From positions 310,001-374,000 of the forward strand of contig JH720314.1 of assembly GCA_000231825.2 (NCBI GenBank): DNA of 64,000 nt, read 5' to 3'. Source of the DNA: Tetrahymena elliotti 4EA. Lineage: Eukaryota; Ciliophora; Oligohymenophorea; Hymenostomatida; Tetrahymenidae. Numbering within the stretch: the first letter of the stretch is position 1; each line of letters starts with the position of its first letter. This document shows positions 27,948 through 40,123 of the stretch, piece after piece. Below the pieces are notes generated by a model. That model was not told where the DNA came from and did no database searches. It saw nothing but the letters and a program-made list of their open reading frames with translations. Position numbers and translations under genes: made by a program.

Positions 27948-28740
27948 ATGATGGTTTGTTTTATGGTTTTTCAAATGCTTTGAATTCTATTCTTAATAAT
28001 GAATCTGTTTAATTTAATGAAAACAAATAAAAGCTGAAAAAAAGAACTATTTTGGATGAACTTCAATAATATTTATTCATTTAAAAGGGAAAATATTTTT
28101 TTATGAGCTCATATTCTTGGGAAGATAAATCCTAAATTTAGACTTCAATAATATTTATCAAATAATACTTTTCTCTGATAACTTTTCAATTCTATTGCTT
28201 TCCATTTTTTTAGAAAAGTAGTTTTTGTTAAATGAATTCAAAACATTAACTTAAACTAATAAAGTTATAAGAAGTTTATTAGCTAATCTAAACAATATCT
28301 TACTACTCTAATTTATAGAACGTGTTTATAACCTTCAATTAAACTTAAATTTTTATGGATTAAATCAAATAGTAAATACTTTACAAAAAATTTTCTGAAA
28401 TTTTATTTAAATCCAATCTAGTATTTAATCTGAACAAAATATAATAATATTTTTTTTTTTTTGTTAATTTATCTTGATATTTTCTGCAGAAAATCAGTTA
28501 AAAATATATTCTTTATAACAGATATATTTTTTGTTATATTCAATTGAGCTAAATAGTTCATCGATCTAAATACTTAATATCTATAATTTGATTGATTCTT
28601 AAAAACAGCTGTTATGCTAATTTTGATTTAGGTTTAGCTACTGCTTAAAAATTAATTGATGCTAATTTAAAGACTATTCAGAAAGCTAAAGACCAATTTT
28701 TAATGACTAGTATGATAAATAAAAAAAATTTTTAAATAAT
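27948..28740 (+). pseudogene. T-family remnant, unit B
   Basis: The start ATG 27948 meets an in-frame TGA after 11 codons. Downstream, fragments in shifted frames match the intact T protein in order: NESVQFNENKQKLKKRTIL (near 28,000), a NEFK segment (near 28,230), and the C-terminal LIDANLKTIQKAKDQFLMTS (near 28,640-28,700), which aligns with NLETVKKNQDPTLMTS. About 1.2 kb of internal sequence is missing compared with the intact gene. Confidence 0.65.
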
Positions 28741-30545
28741 AATTATTATTTTACTGAATTGAAATAATAGATGATCAGCTAATAGAATAATATGTAATAT
28801 ATATATTCAGTAGTTATTAATTCAAAATATTCATGAATTTTTACTAAAGTTTGAAAGTAAAAATAACACAGATTTATTAAATTAAATATAATTTTCTTAA
28901 TTAATAGTAAATAAAAATATTAGATTATCTTTATCTGCATATTATTTAACCGTTTTTAATATGAGAGTATAAATAAAAAGTATTTTAGTTAAAGAATACC
29001 TGAATCATTCTATTTTTGGACTTTAAAAGGTTACTTTGAAGGGAGTTCTTAGACTTAAATTAAAAATCTATATAAATACATACAATAAATTTTGTTGAAT
29101 TCATAATTTATTCTTTAAATATTTATTTAATTTTAACTGAAAAAAATAAAGAAAAAATTTAAATCTGCCATTATAAAATAAAAAAAATTTGTAAAATTGA
29201 ATAAATTTTAACTTCCAAAAGTAGTTTTTTTAGATTAAAATAAAAAATCTATTTGATTTAAAATTCATCGATTCAAATAAGAAATAAAATAAATATTAGA
29301 ATCTATCCAGTTTATAATTTCTGACTCCTTAATTTGGGGTATGATAATAGATTGTTATTTAAGAAAAGAAAAATAAATCAAAATCAACAAGCAAATAAAA
29401 TCACTTATTAAATTTTTGTCAAAAAATTAATCAAATTATTTCAGTAAACAGTTTTGAAATTTTATATAAATGCGAAGATTTTATTTTTCGCAACTACCAA
29501 TTACAAATATGAGTTAGATGAATCTAAAAATATTTTTAATTTACTTTATCTTGATCATCTACTTAAATTAAAATGTTTATATTTATTTTAGTAAGGAGTT
29601 CTAAAATATTTTTTATAAAATCACAAACACGACTTAGATAAATGAAAATAAACAAATTTAAAAAAATAAAAATAAAAAATAAAATTCTGTTAGTTAATCT
29701 TACAATAATTATTCATAAAATTAGAAAGAATTAATCATTGTAGGTAAACATTTTTTCTTAAAGGAGTTTATAAATATATCTTATTCAATATAAAATAATA
29801 AAATTGGCAAGCTCAGGAAACACCTTGAAGATAATAATATTCTTATTAACTATAAAATATTTCTTTATCTAATGCTAATTATATTTTAATTGTAAAATGA
29901 AACCTAGTTTTGCTCCTAATAATAAAAAGTTCTGATTCAATAATAATTTGATTGAGCTTGATATTATTTAAATAGTAAAATTGTAAGCAGTAAAGTTGGT
30001 TGGACATGAGTAGAATAAAACACCAATATTAATTAAAACATTCTATATGAATAATAATGCTAAACAGACAAATAATTTTTAACAATAATCTGAAATTATC
30101 TCAAAAAAATAACTAAGAATTTATTAGATTAATCAATGTTTACAAATTTTTTAAAATAAAAAACTCAAATTTATTAGATAAAAGAAATTTCTTTATTACT
30201 AGTTCATCATAATAAGAGCTCATCTATTACTTTTATTTGTAAATATTAAAACTTTTTTATTTTTAATTTAAATACATTAAAAAATACTTTACAGTTTTAG
30301 AGGTTCATAATTAACTCTTTTGTTTAGTTTTTTAGTTTCAACTTTGAATTATTTTTACAAAATTAATTGAGTAATTTTTTTGGAATTAATAACTCTGACC
30401 TGATTATACTACCTGATGATTTAAATTAAACCCAGCTTAGCAAGTAATTTAATAATCTTTTTAAAAAGTTGTAAAATAATTGCTTAGTAATTTAAAAATA
30501 GAAAAAAAAACATTTAATTAAAAAAAATAAATAAGTAAAGGTCCT
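28741..30545. other. Degenerate region, probably with another T remnant
   Basis: No open gene is seen. The 3' flank after the unit B T remnant (a CAGATTTATTA element near 28,871) recurs in altered form near 30,165 and again after the intact T gene near 32,761. Short stretches near 29,320 and 29,470-29,510 faintly resemble internal parts of T. I infer one more strongly decayed T copy between about 29,000 and 30,240, with low confidence. Confidence 0.35.
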
Positions 30546-32655
30546 ATGCTTGTTGTAAAAATAGTAAAATTACTAAAGCAGATTGACATCTTCTCTGAGT
30601 CTGTACAGTTTAATGCAAACAAATAAAAATTAAGGAAAAGAACTATCTTAGGCTCAATTCTAACAATATCAGTATTTGTTTTAACAGGCATATACTTTGT
30701 CTACTAATCAAGCTTATATTTTGATGGAAAAATGGATCCTAAGTTTAGATCTCAAACATTTGTATCAAAAGATGCCAGAATCAAATTAAATAATGAGTCG
30801 ATTGCCTTTGGTATGATTTAAGGTTATACTGGTAAGCTACTTAATTCATTAGAAGAAGAAAATAATAAAATATATGTGTAGTATATTGCGTACTATAGTT
30901 TTACAAAAGATAAATTAGAAAAGACTGTTCCAATAAATGTTAAAAAGTGTGAGAATAAAGAATTAAAAGGATTGTATTGCTTTGATTTTAGTCTAATCGA
31001 AGAACCTGAACTAAAACTTGGATCTTAAGATGAAGTAAATTCTATCATAACCTTTTATACTTATAAATGCTTTGATATTGACAAAATAAAAACTTCGATT
31101 CCTGATGATTGCGCTGATCAAGAATCAGTAAATTCGATTTTTTCTAGTTATCAATTTATTGTGAAATATTAAACTTTGTAGTTTAACATAACTGCTCAGG
31201 AACAGTAAATTTAATACAGAACCTAAATTTTTACTTATTTTTAAGAGAATAGTTCAATATTTAATGAGTTCAAATTATAATCTTAAATTACAAAAGTCAC
31301 AAATGGTGTATTAATTTAATCTTAAGAATCATTTTCTTCTCTACTTTCTCACCAGTTAGTTTCATTGGTTTTTGACCGTGAAAAATATGCTAACAAATAT
31401 AATTTTTAACCACTTAATAATGTAATATTTAATTTAGATGAAAATTAAGTGTTTATTGATATTTAGTTCCCTACTTTTATTGAAGTTTTAGCTCTTTGTA
31501 ATAGTGTTTTATCTGTTTTGTTAGTATTAGGCATATTCTGTAGGAGATTAGCTCAAAATTTTATTCGAAGTGATATTCTATCGATTTTATTGACAAACAT
31601 CTTTTCAGGTACATATGTGAATATCTTAGAAAATAGTAATGATAGAAAACCTATGGATTTGGATTTACAAAAATAGACAAGTTAGATATAAAAAACTTAA
31701 ACCGAAGATGACGAAGAAGAAGACAATCATAACATTTTACCTTTATCTTTCTTTCCTAATTCAAGTCAAAAAGTTTTTCATTAAAAATCTGAATATGACA
31801 AATAGGATTATCTGAAAGATGATCCTGAAAAAAACGGATAGGTTGAAGTCAGAAAATCAAACAATTTTTAACTTTATACTGAAGATGAAAATTAAATGAA
31901 GGAATTTTAAATAAGCACTCTAGAAGATAGTTAGAAATCATACTTTTAAGAAAGTCCTATAAATTAAAAACTCAATAGAGTGACATCAATAAAGAAATAA
32001 GCTTATTTTATAATTAAGGGCAGGTAAAAAAAGAGAAAAATAGAAAATCTCTATAATCCCTAAAAATTTAAATAACTCTAAAAAAATTCGTTAATGCGTA
32101 GTATTGATAATTCAATTTAAACCTAAAACAAATAACTGAATTTGAAAAGCTCTATTGACTAAGCTAATCATAGATTTGAAAGCTTAAACAACAAAGATTT
32201 GCATGAGAAAGTTAAAGACAAGCTCTCTGAAAAAAAGTATTCTTTTTTTTTAACTTATTTATTCATAAGTTTCATTTAACCTTTTTAATAATATATTTTT
32301 TAGTTTGCGATTAATTAAACATTTTTTTTCTTCAAATATCAAAAGCATTTTTAGATTTTGTAAGAGAAATTAGAATTAAAAATTTCAAGGTTTAAGTAAA
32401 GATCTCCTAAATTTTTTGGAGAAGTAAGTGGATGAAAGTTTAGATTTCTTTTCACTTTATAAAGATATATTATTTTTAAAGAAAGCTATTATGTTAATAT
32501 TAAGTAAGGATTAACTAGCGGCTTTATTCTTAGTTGGAGTTAATTTAGAAACGGTTAAGAAAAATTAGGATCCCACTTTGATGACTAGCTAAAGAAGTAA
32601 ATTTTAAAAAGTTAGCATGAAATAATAAAATAATTCTTATTAAACCAATAGATGA
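30546..32655 (+). CDS. Two-pass membrane protein T, intact copy
   Basis: A 680-residue protein with exons 30546-32236 and 32304-32655 (intron 67 nt, GTAT...TTTTTTAG) ending at TGA 32653. A short cytoplasmic start (MLVVKIVKLLKQ, then SVQFNANKQKLRKR) precedes membrane segment 1 (TILGSILTISVFVLTGIYFV, near residues 34-53). About 280 residues of ectodomain follow, then segment 2 (EVLALCNSVLSVLLVLGIF, near 314-332), and a long Gln/Asn/Ser-rich acidic-to-basic cytoplasmic tail. The second exon encodes a conserved-looking helix, LYKDILFLKKAIMLILSKDQ. I believe this layout and the YKD...FLKKAIM signature mark a large uncharacterised ciliate membrane-protein family, from memory only. Decayed relatives lie at 19,624, 27,948, about 29,300 and 37,218. 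Function unknown. Confidence 0.82.
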
Positions 32656-33224
32656 TAATCTCATAAATCACTTTAAAGAATAATATGAAATAATGTAATC
32701 AAAATAACTACAAATCCAATACATCCATCAGTTCTTACTAAAGTATTAAAATACAAAAAATACAGATTTATTAGATTAAAGAATATTTTCTTCATTGATA
32801 ATAAATGATAAAATTTGATTATCTATTTATGTGTTGATTATGTTTTTAGTTTTTTTATTTTCTTTTTTTAATATCAAATTCAATCGATTCAAAAATTAAA
32901 ATTTAATTATCATCTCATAATTTGAAGAAGTTAATATTTTGACCTTTCTTTCCGAAAAAATTCTGTTTAAATAATATTTCCCAAAAAGAACATTTAAATT
33001 TATTGAAAAAATCTAAATTTATTAATATTTGACTGTAATATATTTATATTAATATACATCTTTGTGCAGGAAAAGAATTTAGAATCTTATTTAATGTAAC
33101 TTCTTAGGAATTTTAAATACTATGAAAAATAAAGCTTAAAATAATTCCATTTTGCCTATTTATTTGAATCTGATTAAATTATTTATTATCTTTCTCTTTC
33201 TAAAATTATTTATATTAAGTATAA
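32656..33224. other. Intergenic between T and unit C
   Basis: No gene is seen. It contains the CAGATTTATTA 3' flank element at about 32,761 shared with other T copies. Confidence 0.5.
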
Positions 33225-34110
33225 ATTAAAGGGTAGGTGTAATTAAGGTAGTAGGTGTTTTAATTTTAGAATAATATAGATTATTTTTAAAATACATAGA
33301 TGAATTATTTATTTTGATGTAAAATGATAAACATGTATCCAGTATTTTAAATATCATCAAGTATTTTTAGTTTAAGAGAAGTAAAAGAATTAAATTAGCT
33401 TTATTTGAATATGAAAGTAGATGAAATCCTAGAATCAATTATGTTTAGACATTAAGAAAATAATTTAGACTAAAGTCTATCTCTTTTTGAGCTTTTGGAT
33501 AATTTAAGAGAATTATCAATTCATATACCAGATATCCCAGGATTTGTTTTGCAAAATTTTTGAAGATGATAGAAAAAAGTCATCTAATTTAAGAAAAATT
33601 TTTTTAATAATAATTATTTTTCATTCAAAGAAAATCCAACGCAATATTTTAATCAGAAGAATAATTAATAGAAAGTAAAATGTTCCTTATAAAGATAAAT
33701 TTATCTAAATTTATTCAAAGAAAAAGATATTATTCATTAGAAAATATTGCAGAGTATAATGAAGTAGAATAATAATTAAAATCTTTACTAAATTAAAAAT
33801 TGATTTTTTTTTAAAAGATAATAAACTATTTAGACAATAGCTGATGAATCAATTAAATTTCTAAAAGAAGAATACCAGAGTTGCTTTAAATAAAAATGAA
33901 AAGATATTTTTCTGAAACACGAAAAATATAAATATTTACATGTCTTCATATGATTTTTTTGAGGACTTCTAGGACAGTAAAAAAAATATGAATAAATTTG
34001 AGAGAGAATTTATAAGTAAATAATATTTTATAAAATAGCGCCTGATATCTATAAACTAAGGGTTCTAAAAACATCATAATATTTAATCAGATAGTTAACT
34101 ATTTGAGTGA
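33225..34110 (+). pseudogene. M pseudogene, unit C
   Basis: The first exon with MEVEQQ is absent. From about 33,230 the DNA follows the unit A gene through its second to last exons: the region around ATAGATGAATTATTTATTTT, a SLSLFE stretch near 33,475, TIADESIKFLKEEYQSC near 33,835, and the terminal TGA-ending exon near 34,110. Frameshifts and changed splice sites prevent a complete frame. Confidence 0.7.
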
Positions 34111-34934
34111 ATTTCACATTCTTAATTATTTTATTAGTTTTCTTAATTTTCTTCATAAAAAATTCATTTTTTTAGGTATATAGTAATATGTAAGCTGTAA
34201 GTTTAAGATATTTTGTTTAAATATGTAAAAATAAATTTCAAAAATATAAAATAAAAACCTTCCCATATGAAATGTTTATGTTAGTATTTTAAATAATTAA
34301 TTTTTTTATGGATATTATTGTTAGGTTCACATTTTATTATTTTATTACTTATTTCTGTAAGTTATAAGTCTAAATTAAAAACAGAGTTCCTTATGGAAAA
34401 AAGTGATTAAATAAAACTGGTTTGGTTTTTACTTAAAAATTATTCTAAACCAAAATAATCTTAAATTTTTTCCGATATTCCTTTATTTCTTTTTTACATG
34501 GCTTTTTAATGATTTAATGAAAAGTTTAATGCAGGGAAAAACCAAGGGAAAAAATTGCAAAGTATATCTTATTTAAGTTAATTAATAAAAGAATAACAAT
34601 AAACTAAATGAACAAAGTATTTTTTTTGATTAGCTAAATTAATTTTCTTCTAAGAAATTAATATCAAAAATTTGGTAATCAATTTTAAATTTGCTTTCTT
34701 CCTTTGTTTCTTTTTAAGTTGTCTAAAAAAATAAATAAAATCCTCACAATAATAGGCTCTAATTTATATTAAAATAATATATTTTGGCTTTTTTAAAACT
34801 TGCTTTTTATCCATTAGTTGATTAGTTGAATGCAATTTTGAATAATTGTAAGTATTTTATTTTAGAGTAGAGAAGCAGAAAAACTAGCAGAGAATTAAGA
34901 TTATTGAAAAACAAATATTTTTACTAAAAGAAAG
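34111..34934. other. Conserved M-G spacer, unit C
   Basis: Collinear with the unit A and B spacers but somewhat shorter. No gene is seen. Confidence 0.5.
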
Positions 34935-36759
34935 ATGAAGAATAAAATAAAAATCTTATTACTTTTACTGTTAAAAAGTATGATCCTATGCTATGAACCT
35001 AATAGCTTCTAAATTTATTAAATGAATGAAAATGTTGTTTAACCTTGTTAATAATTACGATTTACATAGTCTAAAACTCTCCAATTTTAAGATTTATTCC
35101 CTAACATTCAAAAAGCTTAATGATTATACATAAACAGATCATTGCTTTATTTACATAAATTAGAAAATATGAAATGCCTTTACTTGAAAAAGGATTACCA
35201 TACTATAATAACCAAATAATAACAAGACAATAATGTTTTTAATAAATTGTTAATACTTAATTTACAGCTTACATTATTGAAAAAGACTAGACTTGTAATA
35301 TAAAAATTCCTCTAATAAATTAAGAGAGTGTCTGCGGTTTAATAGAATATGTAAATGGCATACCTTATTGTTCAATTTGTAAAGACAAAAATTTAGACCC
35401 TAAAAAGTAATGCTTAGAATGTAAAGAACATTTCTTTTTAAATTAAAATACTTTGAAATGCTAAAAATAAGATGAAGAGTGTGTTGAATGCAAAAATTCA
35501 AGCAATAATTGTACATAATGTAAATATATCAACTAAATAACTCCAACTTGTAACTGTATTTAATAAAATACTAATTCTCAAAACATTTTGTGCTTGCAAT
35601 TATAGGTGTAAATAATGTAGCATCCTTGATAATGATTTTTGTTTTGAATGCTCTTCTGAAAATCGAGTACTTCCCAGTTGTGAATTTGATTACAGATACT
35701 AAGAAATAAAATAAAAATGCTTTCAAGGTCACACATTAGCTTTAATTAATATTTTACTTTTTAAATACTCTTTAGCCTATTTCAGTATTTTTATTGTTAA
35801 ATGCTGTATACCCATATTAATAATACAAATTCTATTAGCTGACTGGTAATTTTATTTACCCTAAAGTTACTGATTTTAACAGTTACAATATATCAATGGA
35901 GTATGAAGTTTTTGGAGAAAAAATAGGTAATGAAATTTGTGATATACAAGACTAAGGAAATTCAAATAACTAGGATTCTGCTAAAGCATTCTAGTAAATA
36001 TTCCTATCTTACTAATAAAACAAGCTGGAAAAATTTTATTAATAGCTATTATAAGTTTTTTTAGTTGTATTTTAGATCGAATAAATTATTTCCTGCAAAA
36101 ATAAAAACGTTTTTAATCTAAAAATTGAATAGTGAATTAGAAATAGTATTGACAATAACTTTTATTTGCATATTTATTTAATTTCTAGAATTTAGGTAGT
36201 CTTCGTAGAGCTATAGAATGAGATTTTATACTAGCCTTTTATTTATTTTAGTTTAAATTATTTTCTTTTGTTTTAATTGGAAAAATGTTTCAAAATAAGA
36301 GAATAAGCAGGATTTGAAAAAACTTATAAAGTTTACTACTTTTAATTTTAAACCATTAAAAAATACTTATACTTAGCTACTGTTTGTATTTATAATAATC
36401 CTCTTTTAGTTTGCTCATTATGTACAACTTTATTTTTGCTTTCATCTTTTTCTACACTGGTGATGCAAGCATACATATCTTAAATTAGTAGACTAATAAA
36501 ATTTTTAGGAGAGATTGTATTTACTATAATTTGGTTATTTCATATCTCGATTATTACTTATGAGATAAATTTTTAATAAAATAAGGAAATTAATGAAAAT
36601 GATATTGAAAAATATATAAATATTGGATCAGTCATTATGTGGATGCTTTTATTTTATAATCTTCTATTTTTAATATAATTTCTTTTGAATATTATTGATG
36701 CTATTAAAAATATCTTTAGTAAAAAATAAGATTACGAAAATGCTACAAATATTAAATGA
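34935..36759 (+). pseudogene. G pseudogene with two internal deletions (unit C)
   Basis: It begins like its siblings with a signal peptide (MKNKIKILLLLLLKSMIL), but after 62 codons reads TGA at 35121-35123, exactly where the sequence jumps about 2.6 kb ahead relative to unit A (from the equivalent of 13,956 to that of 16,547). It then follows the cysteine-rich region to about 35,706, where a second jump of about 0.76 kb joins the equivalent of 17,143 to 17,903. The membrane region follows to a family-like TGA at 36757-36759, with small indels. Only a 62-residue secreted peptide could be made. Confidence 0.88.
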
Positions 36760-37217
36760 TTGATGTTAAATATTTTAATTCAATTTATCCAATTTCATTT
36801 TTTTTATAATTTAGTTAATTTTAGAAATATGAAAATTCTCAATAGATAAAAAGTTTTTAAATAAATTTTATTTAAGTATCTTATTTTATCATTCATGAAC
36901 TATTAAATTAACATTTTGCTGTAAATCAGGAGTGAATAAAATATTTGAATTTAATAAATGAAAAACTATTTAAATAAATTCAAATAATAATAATAATTAA
37001 AATTTATTTCTTTTAAGTAATCTAAATATAAATTTTAATTCTTTTTTATTATAATTAAATTGTGGTTTTTATTCATTGCATATCCATTATATATTTAAAT
37101 TTGTTGGTTTCGATTGAGTGTTTTTTTTAGATGTTTTATAAGAATTCGTGGGCTTCAGTGAATTAAAATAATAAATATTTAAAATAAAAAAATGATTTAA
37201 AAATTTATTAATTTACC
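36760..37217. other. Spacer after G, unit C
   Basis: No gene is seen. It matches the corresponding unit A and B spacers in parts, for example near 36,960-37,200. Confidence 0.5.
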
Positions 37218-37500
37218 ATGAAGGTAATAAAATTTTTTAAATACTGTAAAATCTACTTTAAATCCAGAATCTGTTTAATTTAGTAGAAAAAAAATTATAG
37301 TTTTAGTTGTGCTTCTAGCAACCCTCATCTTCTTTTTAATATTTTTAAATGTAAGATGATCTTAAATTTAGACCTCAATAATATTTAAAAAACACTGCTT
37401 TTACAGCAGCTCATATTGATTTTGTAAAATAAATCCTAGAATTTTCCCTACTTTTCAAAAAGTAGTTTTTTATTTAATGAATTCAAAAATTAATAATATT
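37218..37500 (+). pseudogene. T-family remnant, unit C
   Basis: The sequence around 37,265 (PESVQF in one frame) and the hydrophobic stretch that follows correspond to the T N-terminus. From 37,437 the DNA closely follows the unit B remnant near 28,190-28,250. The frame from ATG 37218 is shifted against the family, and most of the gene is missing. Confidence 0.55.
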
Positions 37501-37770
37501 TTTATTGGTTTATTTGTTAATCTCAAGAACCTCTGACTTGGTAACAATAATTATGAAAAAAATTTTTTACTTTAAAAAAAGGAAAATTTGATAGAAAATA
37601 GGAAATAAATTAAATTTTATTTAACTTAAAGTTAACTACAAAGGTATAAATGAATATTTTTACTGAGAGTTATAATTTTGAAAAAAGTAATTAATGGTAA
37701 ATGTGCTTTTAAACATTGAATTCAGAAATAATTAGAATAGGAAATATATATCTATTTATTTGTGTAAATC
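37501..37770. other. Right edge of array / kinase 3' flank
   Basis: Short AT-rich stretch that should contain the 3' end of the minus-strand kinase transcript. Nothing else is recognised. Confidence 0.45.
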
Positions 37771-40123
37771 TCAATTCTTAATAGCAGAGAAGAGCTTAGT
37801 TTGGATTTTGTTCATTAATTAGTCAATATCCATTTTATCATCTTCATCATAGTACAATTTAAAGTTGAATTATTGCTTATTTTTGAGGTCTTCGAATTAG
37901 AAGACTGAGTCAAGACGAAGGCAATCAAGGATACGATCTGCATGAATCATAAGAGGACGATATGGCTCAGGGTCCTTACTGTCCTTAATTGAAGTAAGGA
38001 TTTGCTAAACCAATTCATGACAGTAATCTTGAAGCATGCTCTTAAGTACTCCATCAATGTTTTAGACAATATTAGAAGATATAGCAGCCTTGACTTAAGG
38101 ATCTATTGCTGAATTAATAATCTTAGGTGAGTTTTAAATCTTGTCTAACATAGAATTAAAGTAGAGACGGAAAACTTCATGTTCTTTTTCAATGTACATG
38201 AAAATATCATTGAAATCCTTAGTGTCAACAAACATGTCCCAAAGCTCAAGCTTAAAGACATTTTCTTTCTTTCTCATTTTACCAGCTAAAAATTCAACTA
38301 ATTAAAGTAATTTTTTAACTAATAAAAATCCTACTAATTCTGAGGTCTTAAGAGTAGTGTTATTCATAGCATCTTCAGCAACTGAAGCAAGGAAGACATA
38401 AATATTACGCTCGTGGAGAATACGGTTAGCGTTGCGCTTCTTAATACGAATTTAAGCTTCACGGACAGATTCCTTTGTTTGCATTTCATCTTCTTCTGTT
38501 TATTTGCTTTCTTCTTAAGTTTGATTGTTTTAAACAGCAGGTTGAACTTCTTCAACACGCTCTGTTTAACGCTTAATTATTGCACCCTAGTAGTTGTTTT
38601 GGTTTTTACCAGCTTTTGCTACATTAATTGCATAATTGTTTATTTCTTGTTTCTTTTCAATTTCACTTGGATGCTAAATAACCTTATTGTTTTTAATATA
38701 GAAACGAGACATATTCATGGAGAGTAATCCTTCATCTTTTAAGGTTGCTTCTAAATCATTCTTAATTTTATCTTCAAGGAAATTGTTGATTTTGTGGCTG
38801 AATAATTGATCCCATTCAATTCTTTTACGAGGATCTACTACAAGCATTTTACGAATAATATCTTCAGTAACATCTGAAATTTTATTAATCTTTTTAGGAA
38901 TTTCCAAGGGCTTATTACGGATATTTTTAATTAAATCAATCATGTTTCCTGCAGTATAAGGAGGTTTACCAAACAAGAGTTCATAGAAAACAGTACCTAT
39001 AGACCAAATATCTGCTTTGTTATTATAATCTTGTCCATCTAAAACTATTTTTTTAATATTAAAAAAATTGATTTTTCAAATAATCAAACAATTTGATTTT
39101 TTCTTTTTGTAAATCAAAATTAATTAAAAAAACATTCTAGCTAACAATTTTTCAATCTGTTTAAAATTTTTAAGAAAAGTTAAAACTTTTTATAAAACGC
39201 TGAAAATTTTAAAACCTTAAAATAAAACTGATGAAGCTAAGCTAGATAGTTTAGATGCAAATAATTAATTTAAAGAAATTATTATAATTTTAAATGTATT
39301 TTCAAATATTCTAATTCACTTTTTCATTAATTTTATTGTGGTTTTATACTTTATTCTATTGTAAAACAAACTTTCTTATGTTTTTGTGGTGAGAGTATTT
39401 TTTATTGTATCAGTAATTAAAATAAAAAAATTGATAAACTGCTAAATTGGGGGAAATGATTTTTTTTTTTACTCGATCTTAAGCTTAAGAATTGCTAAGA
39501 CATCAATTTGAGGGTTTTTAACATTATTTTCATTGCATCGTGAGAGAAAAGAAGTCATTTGTGAATAAAATAATAAATTGTTAGAATTCAATTAGATTAT
39601 TACCTTCTGGAGCCATATTAAGAGGTGAACCAAGCATAGTTGAAGTCAAGTTATCATTACCAAGTAGCTTTGCGAAACCAAAATCTGCAATCTTGATATT
39701 ACCATTGTGCTTTAAAATATTAGCTAATTTAAAATCTCTATGCATAATTTTGTTTTTAACTAGAGTTTTAAAAGCATTCAAAATTTAGATCAAAAACTCA
39801 ATTGCTTCATCTTCAGTAAGATACTTTTTTTCCTTTTGGTATTGCATCAAATCACCTTCGTTGCAATATTCAAGCATTAGATAGAAGTTGTTAGCTGTCT
39901 TCTTAATATCGTAGAGTTTGATTATATTTTCATTATTGCAAGTACGAAGAACTCTAATTTCATTTTCAAGTAATTCATTAAATTTTCCTTTAAGTAACTC
40001 TCTCTTGACTACCTTGATAGCAATATCTTGGTTATTGACCTTATTATATCCCTTGAATACATCACCGAATTAACCTGATCCGATCTTTCTTTCGAGTACG
40101 TAGTTGTCAACGATCTTGGGCAT
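37771..40123 (-). CDS. ULK/Atg1-like serine/threonine kinase
   Basis: A 597-residue protein with exons 40123-39604 and 39044-37771; one 559-nt intron splits the codon after MAPE. The N-terminal kinase domain (about 1-265) has IGSGQFGDVFKG, the ATP lysine in DIAIKVVKREL, a helix-C glutamate in ENEIRVL, MHRDFKLANIL, the ADFGFAKLL magnesium loop, GSPLNMAPE and ADIWSIGTVFYELLFGKPP. DFGFAK followed by GSP.NMAPE is typical of the ULK/Atg1 group, which controls autophagy initiation or, for some members, cilium and Hedgehog functions. The catalytic loop has HRDF where HRDL is usual. After a Gln/Glu-rich linker, the C-terminal 250 residues are helical and charged, perhaps comparable to the ULK C-terminal region that binds partners. 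All catalytic residues are present, so it should be active. Which ULK branch is not decidable here. Confidence 0.88.

Larger units (their letters stand above)
20352..28970 (+). repeat. Tandem segmental duplication, unit B (M-G-T)
   Basis: Second direct copy of the block: a broken M (20,536), a conserved spacer, an intact G (21,879-27,119) and a decayed T (27,948-28,740) with its 3' flank. Line-by-line similarity to unit A is strong over G and weaker over M and the spacers. The right edge is approximate. Confidence 0.8.
33225..37500 (+). repeat. Tandem segmental duplication, unit C (M-G-T), decayed
   Basis: Third direct copy of the block, with the same order M, spacer, G, spacer, T, but every gene is broken. 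It is about half the length of unit A because of deletions inside G and T. Confidence 0.75.

Noticed and set aside
38364..38727. Two overlapping frames that seem like extra small genes.
   Set aside because: Both overlap the ULK-like kinase C-terminal exon and read like its shadow; the kinase frame is continuous there.
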